Assembly: GCA_947174805.1 (NCBI GenBank)
Contig: CAMWKH010000017.1
Coordinates: 1-60,234, forward strand
DNA: 60,234 nucleotides
Reading direction: 5' to 3'
Source: an uncultured Roseburia sp.
GTDB lineage: Bacteria; Bacillota; Clostridia; Lachnospirales; Lachnospiraceae
A model generated the notes under the pieces. It was given only the letters and a program-made list of their open reading frames with translations. It was not told the DNA's origin and searched no databases. Shown here in pieces: positions 36,026 to 46,346 of the stretch (its first letter is position 1; each line of letters opens with the position of its first letter). A program made the position numbers and the translations under genes.

Positions 36026-36760
36026 ATGTGTGAACAAAATTATGCGATTGAAGTGGATAATTTAAAAGTACGTTATAAGTGCCTGAATAAAATTTCAATC
36101 AAAAAAAGTTTAATGTCTTTAAAAAAATCAAATGTAGAAGTTTTTGAAGCTGTCCGGGGGGTATCTTTTAAGATACCCCAGGGACAGATTATGGGAGTTG
36201 TAGGGAAGAACGGCAGCGGAAAATCTACCATGCTAAAGGCAATTGCAGGGATTTTTGCCGCGGACGAGGGAACGATTAATCTTCATAACCATTCCGTATC
36301 CCTGCTCTCTATAGGTGTGGGATTTGATAAACGGCTCACAGGCAGGGAAAATATATTTCTCTCCGGGCTGCTCTTAGGATTTACAGAAGACAAGATTAAG
36401 GAAAAATTAAATGAAATTATAGAGTTTTCAGAATTAGGTGAATTTATTGATAGGCCAGTTAAGACGTATTCCAGCGGTATGTACTCTAAATTGGCTTTTT
36501 CGATTACTGCAATTCTGGAAACGGAAATTATGCTTCTGGATGAAGTACTCAGCGTGGGAGATGCAAAATTTAAGAAAAAAAGCTACAAGAAAATGAAATC
36601 TCTCATTGAGAACAGTGACAGGACAGTTATCATTGTCTCCCACAGTTCAGAAACATTAAAAAAACTTTGCGATACGATTTTATGGCTTCATGAGGGGAAA
36701 GTTAAGATGATAGGACCCATAGATGAAGTGCTGCCTTTGTATGATGAGTTTATGTCATAA
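36026..36760 (+). CDS. Second polysaccharide ABC exporter ATPase (TagH/KpsT-type)
   Basis: This 244-residue ATPase has Walker A GKNGSGKST, signature TYSSGMYSKLAFSI and Walker B IMLLDEVLSVGD. It ends soon after the ATPase domain (LPLYDEFMS), so it lacks the glycan-recognition domain of the first exporter ATPase and should not need a capped chain end. The start is the ATG at 36026, 5 bases after AAGGTGA; a GTG at 36017 sits inside that binding site. It pairs with the permease just upstream. Confidence 0.92.
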   Translation: MCEQNYAIEVDNLKVRYKCLNKISIKKSLMSLKKSNVEVFEAVRGVSFKIPQGQIMGVVGKNGSGKSTMLKAIAGIFAADEGTINLHNHSVSLLSIGVGFDKRLTGRENIFLSGLLLGFTEDKIKEKLNEIIEFSELGEFIDRPVKTYSSGMYSKLAFSITAILETEIMLLDEVLSVGDAKFKKKSYKKMKSLIENSDRTVIIVSHSSETLKKLCDTILWLHEGKVKMIGPIDEVLPLYDEFMS

Positions 36761-36773
36761 GGATGGAAGAAGA

Positions 36774-37769
36774 ATGGATGGACAACCAGTAGATTTTGTG
36801 ATAGCGTGGGTAGACGGAAACGATAAGGAATGGCAGAAGCAGCGGCAGAATTACACCAGCGGATTTATGGAAGATAACTCAGAGGTGAGATTTCGGGATT
36901 GGGATAACCTGAAGTACTGGTTCCGGGGTGTGGAGCAGTATGCGCCCTGGGTAAACAATATTTATTTTATTACCTGGGGACATGTGCCTCAGTGGTTAAA
37001 TTTAGATAATCCCAAGTTGAAAATCATAAACCATAAGGATTATATTCCCGAAAAATATCTGCCCACATTTAACTCCCATACCATTGAACTGAATATGCAC
37101 AGGATTCAGGGATTAAGCCGGCAGTTTGTGTACTTTAATGACGATATGTTTTTGACAGCACCGGTGTCAAAGGAAATGTTTTTTAAAAATAACCTGCCCA
37201 GAGATACTTTTGCCCTAAATGTCATCTGCTACGGGAAAGATACGGCGGGGCTGTTTAACACCAATGATATGATGGTGGTAAACACATATTTTGATAAGGT
37301 AATACAACAGAAAAAATATTGGAAAAAATGGTTTCATCCGAAGAACGGGATGAAGAATGTTTTAAGGACTGCGCTGCTGATGCCATGGAGATGGTTTGGC
37401 GGTTTTTATTACGGCCACCTGCCGGAGTGTTATCTGAAAGATACACTGGAGGAAGTGTGGGAAAAAGAAGAAGCTGCGCTGGATTTTACATGCCAGTCCA
37501 GATTCAGGGAAAATACAAATGTCAATCAGTGGGTTTTTAAATATTGGCAGTTGGCAAAGGGGACATTTGAACCAATCTCCTGGAAAAGGGGAAAGTGTTT
37601 TCATATACATGAAGATGTAACGCCGGCAATAGAAGCTATCCGAGGACAAAATTACAAAATGGTATGCCTAAACGATACAGGCGCCACCACGGAATGGGAG
37701 AAAAAGCGGGAAGAAATCAAAGCTGCATTTCAGGAGATTCTTCCCCGGAAAAGTTCTTTTGAAAAATAG
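36774..37769 (+). CDS. Stealth-family sugar-phosphate transferase
   Basis: This 331-residue protein of the Stealth family transfers hexose-1-phosphate in capsular polymers joined by phosphodiester bonds. Conserved region 1 is PVDFVIAWVDGNDKEWQKQR at the start. Region 2 includes RFRDWDNLKYWFRGVEQYAP, FNSHTIELNMHRI (near residue 99) and FVYFNDDMFL (near residue 121). The C-terminus (SVNQ-like NVNQWVFKYWQ) fits the remaining conserved regions. The ATG at 36774 is preceded by GGAAGAAG; a longer in-frame extension overlaps the ATPase gene. It predicts a phosphodiester-linked glycan from this locus. Confidence 0.92.
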   Translation: MDGQPVDFVIAWVDGNDKEWQKQRQNYTSGFMEDNSEVRFRDWDNLKYWFRGVEQYAPWVNNIYFITWGHVPQWLNLDNPKLKIINHKDYIPEKYLPTFNSHTIELNMHRIQGLSRQFVYFNDDMFLTAPVSKEMFFKNNLPRDTFALNVICYGKDTAGLFNTNDMMVVNTYFDKVIQQKKYWKKWFHPKNGMKNVLRTALLMPWRWFGGFYYGHLPECYLKDTLEEVWEKEEAALDFTCQSRFRENTNVNQWVFKYWQLAKGTFEPISWKRGKCFHIHEDVTPAIEAIRGQNYKMVCLNDTGATTEWEKKREEIKAAFQEILPRKSSFEK

Positions 37770-37830
37770 AAGCCGGCGGGAAATAGCGGGGATTTTATTA
37801 AGGGAAAGGAAGATATAAAGTATAGCGCAT

Positions 37831-40092
37831 ATGAAGAAAAAATATATTTGGCTTTTTGCAGAAAACCATGGGGATACTGCAGATAACAACTCTTTTTATT
37901 TTTGGCAGCATGTGGTAAATATCAAAGATGATATTGATAAATATTTTCTGCTCACCAGAAATAAAAAAAATAAAGAATTTTACAAAACCCTCTCCTCCAG
38001 GGAAAAGAAATATATTTTGTGGAAAAATTCCATAAAACATTACAGAATATATTTTTCCACAGATATTTACATTGTCACTTTGGGGGGGAAGGATGTGGTT
38101 CCTGACAAATTGGGGATTTTGAGTGTAAAGTTTTCTCCCCAGAAGCCTTTGATTCGTCTGGGACATGGAAATCTGGCCATAAAAAAAGTGGGGTATGAGG
38201 GGGTATCTTACACCAATAATCTCATCCGTACCCTCTATTTTAATCCTATCATAAAAGAAACCTTTATGGAGCAGAATAATTTTAAGGACTATCAGTTATA
38301 CTACAGCGATTACCTTCCCAGGTATAAAGAACTGTTTCGCAGGGAAAGCAAAAGGGTGAAAGACGATACAAAGAGGATCGTGTGGTTTTTAACCTGGAGA
38401 GAGTATTTCGGGGAGAATATTGAAACCATACTTTTTATGCATCAGATGCGGTATATATTTAAAGACCAGCGTCTGCATGACTATATGGGGGCAAATAAGG
38501 TTCAGTTTACCATCTGTCTGCACCAGTTTTTTGATACCCAGAAAATGGAGCCCTTAAAGCCGGAATTTGAAAAGCTGGGGATTATTGTAAAGTATGCCAC
38601 AGAGATTGATGTGATGGATGAAGTAGTGAATAATGATGTGCTTATCACGGATTATTCCTCCATAGGATTTGATTTTACGATTCTGGATAAACCGGTGATT
38701 ATGTATCAGCCGGACCTTGAGGAATATTTATCTCTGCGGGAGTTATACTGCAGCATTGAGGAGTTGAAAGAATACAGCCTGCAGGAGCCGGAGCAGTTGG
38801 TGGACTGCCTGGTAAATGAAACCTATCAGGTGAATCCTTTCTTTAAAAAGCGTTCCGCTCCCTCTGTGAATCCGGAGTATGTAATGGCGGGAAAACATAT
38901 TGACAAAATGTACGAGAGTTTTGCCAATATGCAGCGTCACAAAGTGACATTTTTAGGATATAATTTCTTTGGGGCTGGGGGGACTGTCTTTGCCACAAGG
39001 GCGTTGGCGGAAGCTTTGATGGAGCAGGGATACCTTGTGGAGCTGCGCTCTTTAAAGAGAAACGGGTTTGCCATGGGGCTGCCCTACGGCTTAAATGCGT
39101 CCTATGAGTATGACTCACCTTCCAAGAGAAAATCAGATGTGATCAAGCGGAATTTATTCCGGTTTGACCGATTTTTTCATTATTTGAATTATGATAAAAA
39201 CAAGAAAAACCTTGTTCCTTTTGCAGAGATTTCCCTGCGCAGAAGATTGAAAAAAATTCACAGCGAGACAGTAATCTCCACAAGGGAGTCTTTGCATTTC
39301 TTTTTAAAGGACGCTTCATCCCCCTTTATTAAGAATAAGATTTACTTTTACCACTGTCCGGCAGAGATTTTTGATATGAATTTTCCCGGGGCTATGGAGC
39401 AGCTGAAAAAAATACAGATTGGGAAAGCTGTTTTTGTCACGGAAAACAACCGGGAGCTTTTTATCCAAAAGTACGGGCTTGAAAATTATGACCAGTATAT
39501 TGTACTGGGAAATGCCCTGGAATCCTACCGCTGCAAGTCCAGGTCTGAGATTCATACAGTGGAAAAGAAAGATGTGTACCGGGGAATTTATCTGGTGAGA
39601 ATCGACCAGACAAGAAAAGAAGATCTGGATAATCTGCTGGATTTCGGAAGGTATCTGAAAGAGCGGAAGATTTTTGATATTAAAATAGATGTGTATGGCA
39701 CCGGGGGATATATGAACCAGTTTTTGGATATCCTTTATGATGAGGAACTGATGGATTATATTGTGGTAAAAGGCGTTACAGATGATGTGAAGACAGAGAT
39801 GGAGCGGCATGACGCCGTGGTTGATTTTTCAAAAAACCATTCCTTTGGGATGCCCTATATTGAAGGAATTCTCAATGGAAAAATGGTGTACTGTATGAAA
39901 AATACAGGTTCTGCAGAAGTTTTAAGTGAATTCCCGGAATGTTATATTCAGTCATATGATGATTTGGTGGAGAAAATGAGGCGTCTGCCGGAAATTCCAT
40001 TGGAACAGCTTCAGAAATATTATGATGTCATCAGTGAAAAGTATTCCAGGGAAACCGTAGGAAAGAAGTTTATAGATTATCTGAATCGTTAA
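37831..40092 (+). CDS. Glycerophosphotransferase-glycosyltransferase fusion
   Basis: This 753-residue protein has two enzyme-like halves. The N-terminal half (about 1-350) is TagB/TagF-like, with [12 protein letters not shown] in place of the usual QHG motif region, [13 protein letters not shown], and [12 protein letters not shown] near residue 271. The C-terminal half (about 370-753) is a GT-B glycosyltransferase, starting [20 protein letters not shown] with [14 protein letters not shown], and [16 protein letters not shown] as the usual donor-binding region. It may add a sugar and a polyol-phosphate to the same acceptor. The ribosome binding site (GGAAAGGAAG) is about 18 bases upstream, which is long. 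Confidence 0.85.
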   Translation: MKKKYIWLFAENHGDTADNNSFYFWQHVVNIKDDIDKYFLLTRNKKNKEFYKTLSSREKKYILWKNSIKHYRIYFSTDIYIVTLGGKDVVPDKLGILSVKFSPQKPLIRLGHGNLAIKKVGYEGVSYTNNLIRTLYFNPIIKETFMEQNNFKDYQLYYSDYLPRYKELFRRESKRVKDDTKRIVWFLTWREYFGENIETILFMHQMRYIFKDQRLHDYMGANKVQFTICLHQFFDTQKMEPLKPEFEKLGIIVKYATEIDVMDEVVNNDVLITDYSSIGFDFTILDKPVIMYQPDLEEYLSLRELYCSIEELKEYSLQEPEQLVDCLVNETYQVNPFFKKRSAPSVNPEYVMAGKHIDKMYESFANMQRHKVTFLGYNFFGAGGTVFATRALAEALMEQGYLVELRSLKRNGFAMGLPYGLNASYEYDSPSKRKSDVIKRNLFRFDRFFHYLNYDKNKKNLVPFAEISLRRRLKKIHSETVISTRESLHFFLKDASSPFIKNKIYFYHCPAEIFDMNFPGAMEQLKKIQIGKAVFVTENNRELFIQKYGLENYDQYIVLGNALESYRCKSRSEIHTVEKKDVYRGIYLVRIDQTRKEDLDNLLDFGRYLKERKIFDIKIDVYGTGGYMNQFLDILYDEELMDYIVVKGVTDDVKTEMERHDAVVDFSKNHSFGMPYIEGILNGKMVYCMKNTGSAEVLSEFPECYIQSYDDLVEKMRRLPEIPLEQLQKYYDVISEKYSRETVGKKFIDYLNR

Positions 40093-40109
40093 TCGGAAAA
40101 GAGGAGAAT

Positions 40110-41306
40110 ATGAACAAAAAAGTTACCATCGCAGTTGCAGGGGTCGGATATGTGGGATTGTCAAACGCCATTCTTTTATCCCAGCACAATAAGGTATATG
40201 CCCTTGACGTTGTGCAGGAAAAGGTGGATATGATTAATGAAAAAAAATCTCCTATTATAGATAAGGAAATCCAGGAGTATTTAAAGGAAAAAGAATTAGA
40301 CCTCACAGCCACAACAGATGCCCAGCTTGCGTACAAAAATGCAGATTTTGTTATTATTGCAACGCCAACCAACTACAATCCTCAGAAAAACTTTTTTGAT
40401 ACATCCTCCGTGGAAGCCGTTGTTGACCTTGTGATGAAAATAAATCCCCAGGCAACTATGGTAATTAAGTCTACCGTTCCGGTAGGCTACACAAAAATGC
40501 TTTCAGAGACAAAAAATTGCAAAAAACTGATTTTTTCCCCTGAATTTTTGCGGGAGGGGAAAGCGCTCTATGACAATCTGTATCCATCACGAATTATTGT
40601 GGGGGCATCCAAGGACAATGGAGAGCTTTGCAAAAAAGCTGAGGAGTTTGCAGGTTTGCTAAGAGATGGGGCAGTAAAAAAAGAAATTTCCACTTTGTTT
40701 ACAGATACCACAGAGGCAGAGGCGGTGAAATTGTTTGCAAACACCTACCTGGCTTTAAGGATCTCCTATTTTAACGAGCTGGACACCTATGCGGAACTGA
40801 AAGGCTTAGATACAAAGCAGATTATAGAAGGTGTCTGCATGGACCCAAGAATCGGCGATTATTATAACAACCCTTCCTTTGGGTACGGGGGCTATTGTCT
40901 ACCCAAGGACACCAAGCAATTACTGGCAAATTATGAGAATGTGCCCAATAATTTAATTGGGGCAATTGTGGATGCAAATAGTACCAGAAAAGATTTTATT
41001 GCCAATCAGATTATAGAAAAAAATCCGAAAGTGGTGGGCATTTATCGTCTGACCATGAAGGCAAATTCCGATAATTTCCGTCAGAGCAGTATCCAGGGGG
41101 TTATGAAGCGTATTAAAGCCAAGGGAATTGAAGTGGTGGTGTATGAACCCACCATGAAGGAAGACACATTTTTTAACAGCCGGGTAATCCGGGATTTAAA
41201 TGAATTTAAGAGAATATCGGATGTCATCCTGGTAAACAGATATTCCGATGAAATGCAGGATGTTATAGAGAAAGTATATACCAGGGATTTATATTACAGA
41301 GATTGA
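40110..41306 (+). CDS. ugd: UDP-glucose 6-dehydrogenase
   Basis: Ugd oxidises UDP-glucose to UDP-glucuronic acid. The 398-residue protein closely follows the short Escherichia coli-type enzyme. NAD motif [15 protein letters not shown] opens it, then [30 protein letters not shown], and the catalytic cysteine motif [23 protein letters not shown] precedes the ATG. It implies that the polymer of this second locus contains uronic acid or a derivative, making it negatively charged even without phosphate. The downstream acyltransferase begins just after its stop. Confidence 0.96.
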   Translation: MNKKVTIAVAGVGYVGLSNAILLSQHNKVYALDVVQEKVDMINEKKSPIIDKEIQEYLKEKELDLTATTDAQLAYKNADFVIIATPTNYNPQKNFFDTSSVEAVVDLVMKINPQATMVIKSTVPVGYTKMLSETKNCKKLIFSPEFLREGKALYDNLYPSRIIVGASKDNGELCKKAEEFAGLLRDGAVKKEISTLFTDTTEAEAVKLFANTYLALRISYFNELDTYAELKGLDTKQIIEGVCMDPRIGDYYNNPSFGYGGYCLPKDTKQLLANYENVPNNLIGAIVDANSTRKDFIANQIIEKNPKVVGIYRLTMKANSDNFRQSSIQGVMKRIKAKGIEVVVYEPTMKEDTFFNSRVIRDLNEFKRISDVILVNRYSDEMQDVIEKVYTRDLYYRD

Positions 41307-41326
41307 TAAAGGACGACAGGGCTGCC

Positions 41327-42331
41327 ATGAAACGGATAGATCACATTGATATTTTAAGAGGAATCGGTATTTTATATATGTTAATCGGCCATATCGGTTT
41401 TGGGCCGGAGATGGATATTTATCTCCACGCTTTTCATATGCCGCTGTTCTTTTTTCTTTCCGGGTATCTCTTTACCTTTCCGGATGATTTGAATCTGTAT
41501 GTGCAGAAGAAGGTGAAAAGCCTGCTGGTGCCCTATTTTAGTTTTGCATTCCTGTATCTGGCGCTCTTTGTGGTGGTGGAAGAGAAGATAAATTTTAAAA
41601 TTATGAGGAGCCAGTGTGAAGGAATTTTCTTTTTTCCCACAAACAGAGTACCGATTGCAGGCGCCCTCTGGTTTCTGATGGCCTTATTTTTTAGCTGCAT
41701 ATTTTTTGCCATGCTTTACTGTATCAGTGCGAAATGGAAATATCATACGGAATTTATGCTTATGAGTACTTTGGGAATTATGTTTCTTTCCATGTTTATC
41801 ACATCGGTTGTAGGAGTTAAACTGCCATGGGCCCTTGCACCGGCAACGGTGGGATTGGGACTGATGGGCACGGGATATTTTATGAGGAAATATGAGGAGA
41901 GCCGGATAATAAGTGCAGTTTTGCAGATGAAATGGTATCTCTGGCTTATCCTGTTTTTGGCAAGTATTTTTTTGGTTTTCTACAATGGTATGATTAATAT
42001 GCGGAAAGGCATTTACGGGAATCTGCCCTGCGCCTTTGTGACAGCAATTTTGTGCAGTCTTTTATATTGGAATTTGGCACAGAAACTTGCAAAATATAAA
42101 TTTTCTGCAGTGTTAACTCTAATTGGGAAAAATTCTCTGGTTTTCGTCTGTGTAAACCAGATTGTGATTAAAATGATAAAATGGAAAATATTAAAATCTT
42201 TTGTATATTATGAGAAATTTCCAGTATCTCTAATCAGCCGTGTATGTGTGCTGGCGGTGACGTGTATCTTATGTTATGTTTTTGTCCTGATATTTGAAAA
42301 TACGAAGCTGAAAAAAATGATTGGGAAATAG
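41327..42331 (+). CDS. Acyltransferase family 3 membrane protein
   Basis: This 334-residue membrane acyltransferase, of the OafA/acyltransferase-3 type, probably O-acetylates the glycan. It begins RIDHIDILRGIGILYMLIGH with the conserved His, then HAFHMPLFFFLSGYLF with the second His and Arg/Phe pattern of the family. About ten membrane helices follow. The ATG at 41327 is taken as the start; an in-frame TTG at 41303 overlaps the ugd stop region. It lies inside the second polymer operon between ugd and a polymerase-like gene. Confidence 0.9.
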   Translation: MKRIDHIDILRGIGILYMLIGHIGFGPEMDIYLHAFHMPLFFFLSGYLFTFPDDLNLYVQKKVKSLLVPYFSFAFLYLALFVVVEEKINFKIMRSQCEGIFFFPTNRVPIAGALWFLMALFFSCIFFAMLYCISAKWKYHTEFMLMSTLGIMFLSMFITSVVGVKLPWALAPATVGLGLMGTGYFMRKYEESRIISAVLQMKWYLWLILFLASIFLVFYNGMINMRKGIYGNLPCAFVTAILCSLLYWNLAQKLAKYKFSAVLTLIGKNSLVFVCVNQIVIKMIKWKILKSFVYYEKFPVSLISRVCVLAVTCILCYVFVLIFENTKLKKMIGK

Positions 42332-42345
42332 CAGATGGGTATCCT

Positions 42346-44349
42346 ATGACAGATGAGAAAAAAATATGTTCAGAAAAAATAAAATACTTCGTTTGGATTT
42401 TGAGCGGTATCCTGTTGGCCTGGGCTTTTACAGCTATGATACTTAGTCCCAAGGGCAGTATTTTTTGCTTTTTTCATGAAGGGGAAGTGGAAGATTATGA
42501 TGTGCTGCCTATAAATTCCCTGGCAGATACAGTTGGAATGGAGATGGAAGAGGGGGTATTAAAGATTGGGGAGCCGGAAGCATGTAAGGGGCTTTTCCTT
42601 AGAAATGACAGCCTAAAGGCCCTGCCCTATCTCTATATCCAGTTGTCAAAATTAAATGGAGAAAGTTTGAATGGGACTTTGCTGGGATTTGACTCACAGG
42701 GAATCCAGGTTATGGAAAAGAGCATTGTCCTTGTGAATGGAAGTAATGAGATTTTACTTACCCATGAGAAACTGAGCCGGATTGAATTTCGGTTTACCGG
42801 GGAGGCGGGGAAAAAATTTTACGTAAACAGGATGGAACTTAGAGAGTTAAACAAAGAGTTTTCCATTTATAAATATGTTTTACTATTTTTCCTTTTATTT
42901 GGACTTTACTTTGTTTTCAGCTATCTGGTAAATAAAAAAATCAGCGGGCATCTGTCCTTCTCTCACTCTGTACGTGAGACAATGAATCTAATTCAGACAG
43001 TATATTTTGGCCTGTATGAAAGGTTCGGCAGGATTGGGAGACTTTTTTGTGAAAAGGCAAAGAGCAGGCTTCGGATGCTTTGTTTCTTTTGTGTTTTTCT
43101 GGTAAATATTTATGTGACAAAATTTTCTAATTATCATAATTCCATGGTCTACCGGTTTGAGATTTTACTTACGTGTCTGTGTCTATTTGCGGCGGCTTTT
43201 TTATATCTAAGTGATAACATGAAAAAAATAGACTACAGAAATCCACTGGTAACTTCCTGGTGTGTACTGTGCCTTATGATGATTATCTCTGATTTTATTG
43301 TGCCCAAGAGAACCATGTACACAGGGTACTGGCTGTTGCTTTGCTGGGGATTTTTCTTTTGGGTGTGGAATCATATGGAGAATCCTCAAATAGTTTTGCG
43401 GGAGTTATGCAGGGCTTTTTATGGTTTTTTCTGGCTGTCTGTCATGTTCTGTCTGTTTTGCACGGAGCGGGTGCCCGAATTTTATAAGGGAATGACAAAT
43501 AATCCAAACACGCTGGGTCAGTTTATGAGTGTTTCCATCGTGGTGATATTAAGCTGTCTTTTGGCAGAAAATATTTCTTACCCCAGGGTTGTTTTTATCT
43601 CCGCAGCTATAGATTTTGCAATTTATTATACCATAATGTCCCAGTGCAGGTCGGCAATACTGGCGGATATGTGTGTGTTTGTAATATTCTTTTTTTCTGT
43701 GATGCACTTGAAAAAGAGAAAAGAGGGGGGCGGGGAACTTAGGAAGAAAGTTATGGTCTGCATTTGTGCAACGCTCTTGCTATATATTCCCATAGCTGTG
43801 GGAAGCGAAAAAATTATGGAGCACAATTCTGTGATTTCCTCCCACTTCCGGGAGCCTGAACAGGAGATGGAATCCATTATTTCTAATCAGAACAATGTGG
43901 TATACGCTGCACAACTCTCCGCCGGAAAGATTTTTGAGCGGTTTCAAAATTCAATGAATATAAACCAGTTTTCCAGCGGCAGGCTCTATATTTATCTGCA
44001 GTATTTAAAGAATATGAATCTTTTGGGCCATAACGGAAATCTGGATATTTACGGCATAGGCACGGGGGCACATAATTCCATTTTGATGATTGGATATAAT
44101 TACGGTATTTTTGCCGTTATTCCGTATATTATAATGATAATATATGGTTTTGTGTACAGTGTTCAATATATGATTTCTACGTATAAACGGCCGGAAAAAT
44201 ACGGATTTTTCCTGTGTGCCATGGTGGTGTGTACCATCATATGCGGAATGTTAGACCATATTGAACAGGCAATGCGCTATATGCCCTGGTTTATGATTTA
44301 TTTTGTTATTGGTTATTTTTTTGGATGGGATGAGGCAGATGCAGATTAA
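42346..44349 (+). CDS. O-antigen ligase/polymerase-like membrane protein (copy 1)
   Basis: This 667-residue protein has an N-terminal membrane helix (about 12-33), an extracytoplasmic beta-rich region to about residue 175, and then about eleven membrane helices. The Wzy_C/ligase pattern is good. KGMTNNPNTLGQFMS lies near residue 385, SQCRSAILAD about 45 residues later, and the C-terminal loop GTGAHNSILMIGYNYG lies near 574, with the conserved His. It probably polymerises repeat units or joins them to the wall carrier at the outer face. A diverged paralogue of the same layout follows, overlapping its 3' end. Confidence 0.87.
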   Translation: MTDEKKICSEKIKYFVWILSGILLAWAFTAMILSPKGSIFCFFHEGEVEDYDVLPINSLADTVGMEMEEGVLKIGEPEACKGLFLRNDSLKALPYLYIQLSKLNGESLNGTLLGFDSQGIQVMEKSIVLVNGSNEILLTHEKLSRIEFRFTGEAGKKFYVNRMELRELNKEFSIYKYVLLFFLLFGLYFVFSYLVNKKISGHLSFSHSVRETMNLIQTVYFGLYERFGRIGRLFCEKAKSRLRMLCFFCVFLVNIYVTKFSNYHNSMVYRFEILLTCLCLFAAAFLYLSDNMKKIDYRNPLVTSWCVLCLMMIISDFIVPKRTMYTGYWLLLCWGFFFWVWNHMENPQIVLRELCRAFYGFFWLSVMFCLFCTERVPEFYKGMTNNPNTLGQFMSVSIVVILSCLLAENISYPRVVFISAAIDFAIYYTIMSQCRSAILADMCVFVIFFFSVMHLKKRKEGGGELRKKVMVCICATLLLYIPIAVGSEKIMEHNSVISSHFREPEQEMESIISNQNNVVYAAQLSAGKIFERFQNSMNINQFSSGRLYIYLQYLKNMNLLGHNGNLDIYGIGTGAHNSILMIGYNYGIFAVIPYIIMIIYGFVYSVQYMISTYKRPEKYGFFLCAMVVCTIICGMLDHIEQAMRYMPWFMIYFVIGYFFGWDEADAD

Positions 44350-46291
44350 TACAAAGACTTTTTTGAAAAATTATATCATAGGTGCGCTGGGAGTCGTTCT
44401 CAGCATATGGATTTCCGGGGTGATTACCTGCGGAACTTTTGATATAAACCAATTGGTACCTCAGGGGGAAGTGCATGAGTACAGCAGGCGCAATCTTACT
44501 GGATCTTCCGCCACGTTTCTCTATGACAAACAGAAGAAATGTTTTGTATTAGACAGTGATGTGGCCAGAAAGCGTTTCGGGAAAATTAAAAGCAGCAGGG
44601 AGATGCATTATATATTTATGGAAATCTCCCACCTCCAGCAGGAATCTGTAGAAGCGGTGCTGGAATACCGGGATGAGAATGACGACTACCGGGGGTGTCA
44701 GTCCGTGGAGTTAAAAAACGGGGAAAACTGGATTTGGGTACTGACGCCTGAATTTCGATATTTTACGATGCAGATTGAGGGACAAAAGGGGTTGGAAATT
44801 TCCTTTGATAAAATGCAGGTGAGGGAAGGGGAACCTGTATCTAAGAAAATCTTTGTCCTCATAGCTGCAATCTCTTTTCTTGGGTATTTTGTTCTTATAA
44901 ACTGGACCACAAAATTTTATAAAAAGAAAACAGAAAAAACGTTTTGCAGGAATTCGTCATCCTACAGTGTTTTTCATGAGATATATCAGAACGTAAAGAA
45001 AAAATCAGAAACCACCCATAAAATGTATTCTTTTCACAGAAAAAAAGTAAGGGTATGTATATGTTGTATCCTTTTTCTATATATGTATCTTGTCAATGTT
45101 TTGGGCTGGTATTCTAAAACCGAATATTATAAATATCATATGCTGCTGGTCTGCATCTGCCTCTTTCTACTTGGAGTCTTTTCCATTCGTGAGACAGGGG
45201 GTCAGGCAGAGCGGATGCATGACATAAAGTGGAGCCGGATATGGATTTGTTTTTGTGTATTCTTGTGCATTTCTGATTTTTGGGCCAGCAAGTTTTATAA
45301 ATTTTCCGGTTGGATGTTTCTCATTTTTTTGGGGTTTGCCTTTTACTGCTGGGAAAAAAATCAGGCAGGGGAAGAGATTCTTGGGGAGATATTTTTAGCT
45401 CTTAAGATTTTATTTTGGCCCGGGGTGCTCTTCTGTTTTTTTTGCAGGCAGAAAAAAGGTGCGATTCTTTATAATGGCATTTACAGGGACAGTAAGGAAT
45501 TTGCAGTTTATGCCCTGGTGATGTTTTTTATTTTTGTGTCAGATTATGTCTTTATTCTGGAAGGAAACAAACAGAAAAAATCTCAAATTCGGCTGTGTGA
45601 ACTTGGGGCGGCAGTTTCTGCCTATTTTCTTCTGGTTTCCGGTTCTTTGGCCTGTATCTTAGCCGGGGGATGTTTTGGGTGTTACGTATTTTGGCGCAGG
45701 AGGAAATTGTGGCAAAGCAACCTTGTGATTTTTCGGAGCCTGTGTTTCTGTGTGGTATTTACAGCTCTGTTTCACCTGGGGTTAAGAAATTTGCCCCAGA
45801 GAATCGGAACAAATGTGACGTTTTACAGTGAGACCTTGGAAAGTTGGAAAAGTCAGGGAGAGTTAGATGAATTAAAACAAATAGACCCGGAAAACTATAA
45901 AAGTGTAAAACGGAAACAGGAATCAGAGTTAGGCGGTATCTGGCGTGCATATCTGCGAAATGCAGGGGCTTTGGGAAGTAAGAAAAAATCGCTGTTTATT
46001 CATGGAGGAAATCGGAACCCTCAGAACCATGTGGTTTCCATTTTGTTTCGCTACGGAGTGTTTGCGGGGATTTTCTATACCGGAATCTTAATTTTGGCGG
46101 CAGGGAGAGCCCTTTTTGTTTTCCGGCAGAAAAAATGGTCTAAAACAGAGCTGGCCTATGGGGGATGCAGTTTTGCCTTTCTTTTAGTGGGAATGGGGAT
46201 GGAGTTGGAAAAGCCCTTTTTACTGCCGGTGTGGGTTATTTTTTATTTGGGACTGGGGGCAGAGGGAGTGATTTTAAAAGACAAGTTTTAA
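44330..46291 (+). CDS. O-antigen ligase/polymerase-like membrane protein (copy 2, diverged)
   Basis: This protein of about 653 residues matches the layout of copy 1 closely: N-terminal helix, external beta-rich region to about residue 190, and a polytopic domain with equivalent landmarks at similar positions. The key motifs are changed. NPNTLG is replaced by YRDSKEFAV near 384, SQCRSAIL by VSGSLACIL, and AHNSILMIGYNYG by PQNHVVSILFRYG near 563, which keeps one His. It could have a different acceptor or have lost activity. The ATG at 44330 (after GGATGGG) and the ATG at 44339 are both possible starts; the gene overlaps copy 1 by 11-20 bases. Confidence 0.8.
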   Translation: MRQMQINTKTFLKNYIIGALGVVLSIWISGVITCGTFDINQLVPQGEVHEYSRRNLTGSSATFLYDKQKKCFVLDSDVARKRFGKIKSSREMHYIFMEISHLQQESVEAVLEYRDENDDYRGCQSVELKNGENWIWVLTPEFRYFTMQIEGQKGLEISFDKMQVREGEPVSKKIFVLIAAISFLGYFVLINWTTKFYKKKTEKTFCRNSSSYSVFHEIYQNVKKKSETTHKMYSFHRKKVRVCICCILFLYMYLVNVLGWYSKTEYYKYHMLLVCICLFLLGVFSIRETGGQAERMHDIKWSRIWICFCVFLCISDFWASKFYKFSGWMFLIFLGFAFYCWEKNQAGEEILGEIFLALKILFWPGVLFCFFCRQKKGAILYNGIYRDSKEFAVYALVMFFIFVSDYVFILEGNKQKKSQIRLCELGAAVSAYFLLVSGSLACILAGGCFGCYVFWRRRKLWQSNLVIFRSLCFCVVFTALFHLGLRNLPQRIGTNVTFYSETLESWKSQGELDELKQIDPENYKSVKRKQESELGGIWRAYLRNAGALGSKKKSLFIHGGNRNPQNHVVSILFRYGVFAGIFYTGILILAAGRALFVFRQKKWSKTELAYGGCSFAFLLVGMGMELEKPFLLPVWVIFYLGLGAEGVILKDKF

Positions 46292-46346
46292 TATTGCGTT
46301 AATTCTGTCCTGCTATTCTTTTCTAAAAATAAGAGGAGATTATAGA

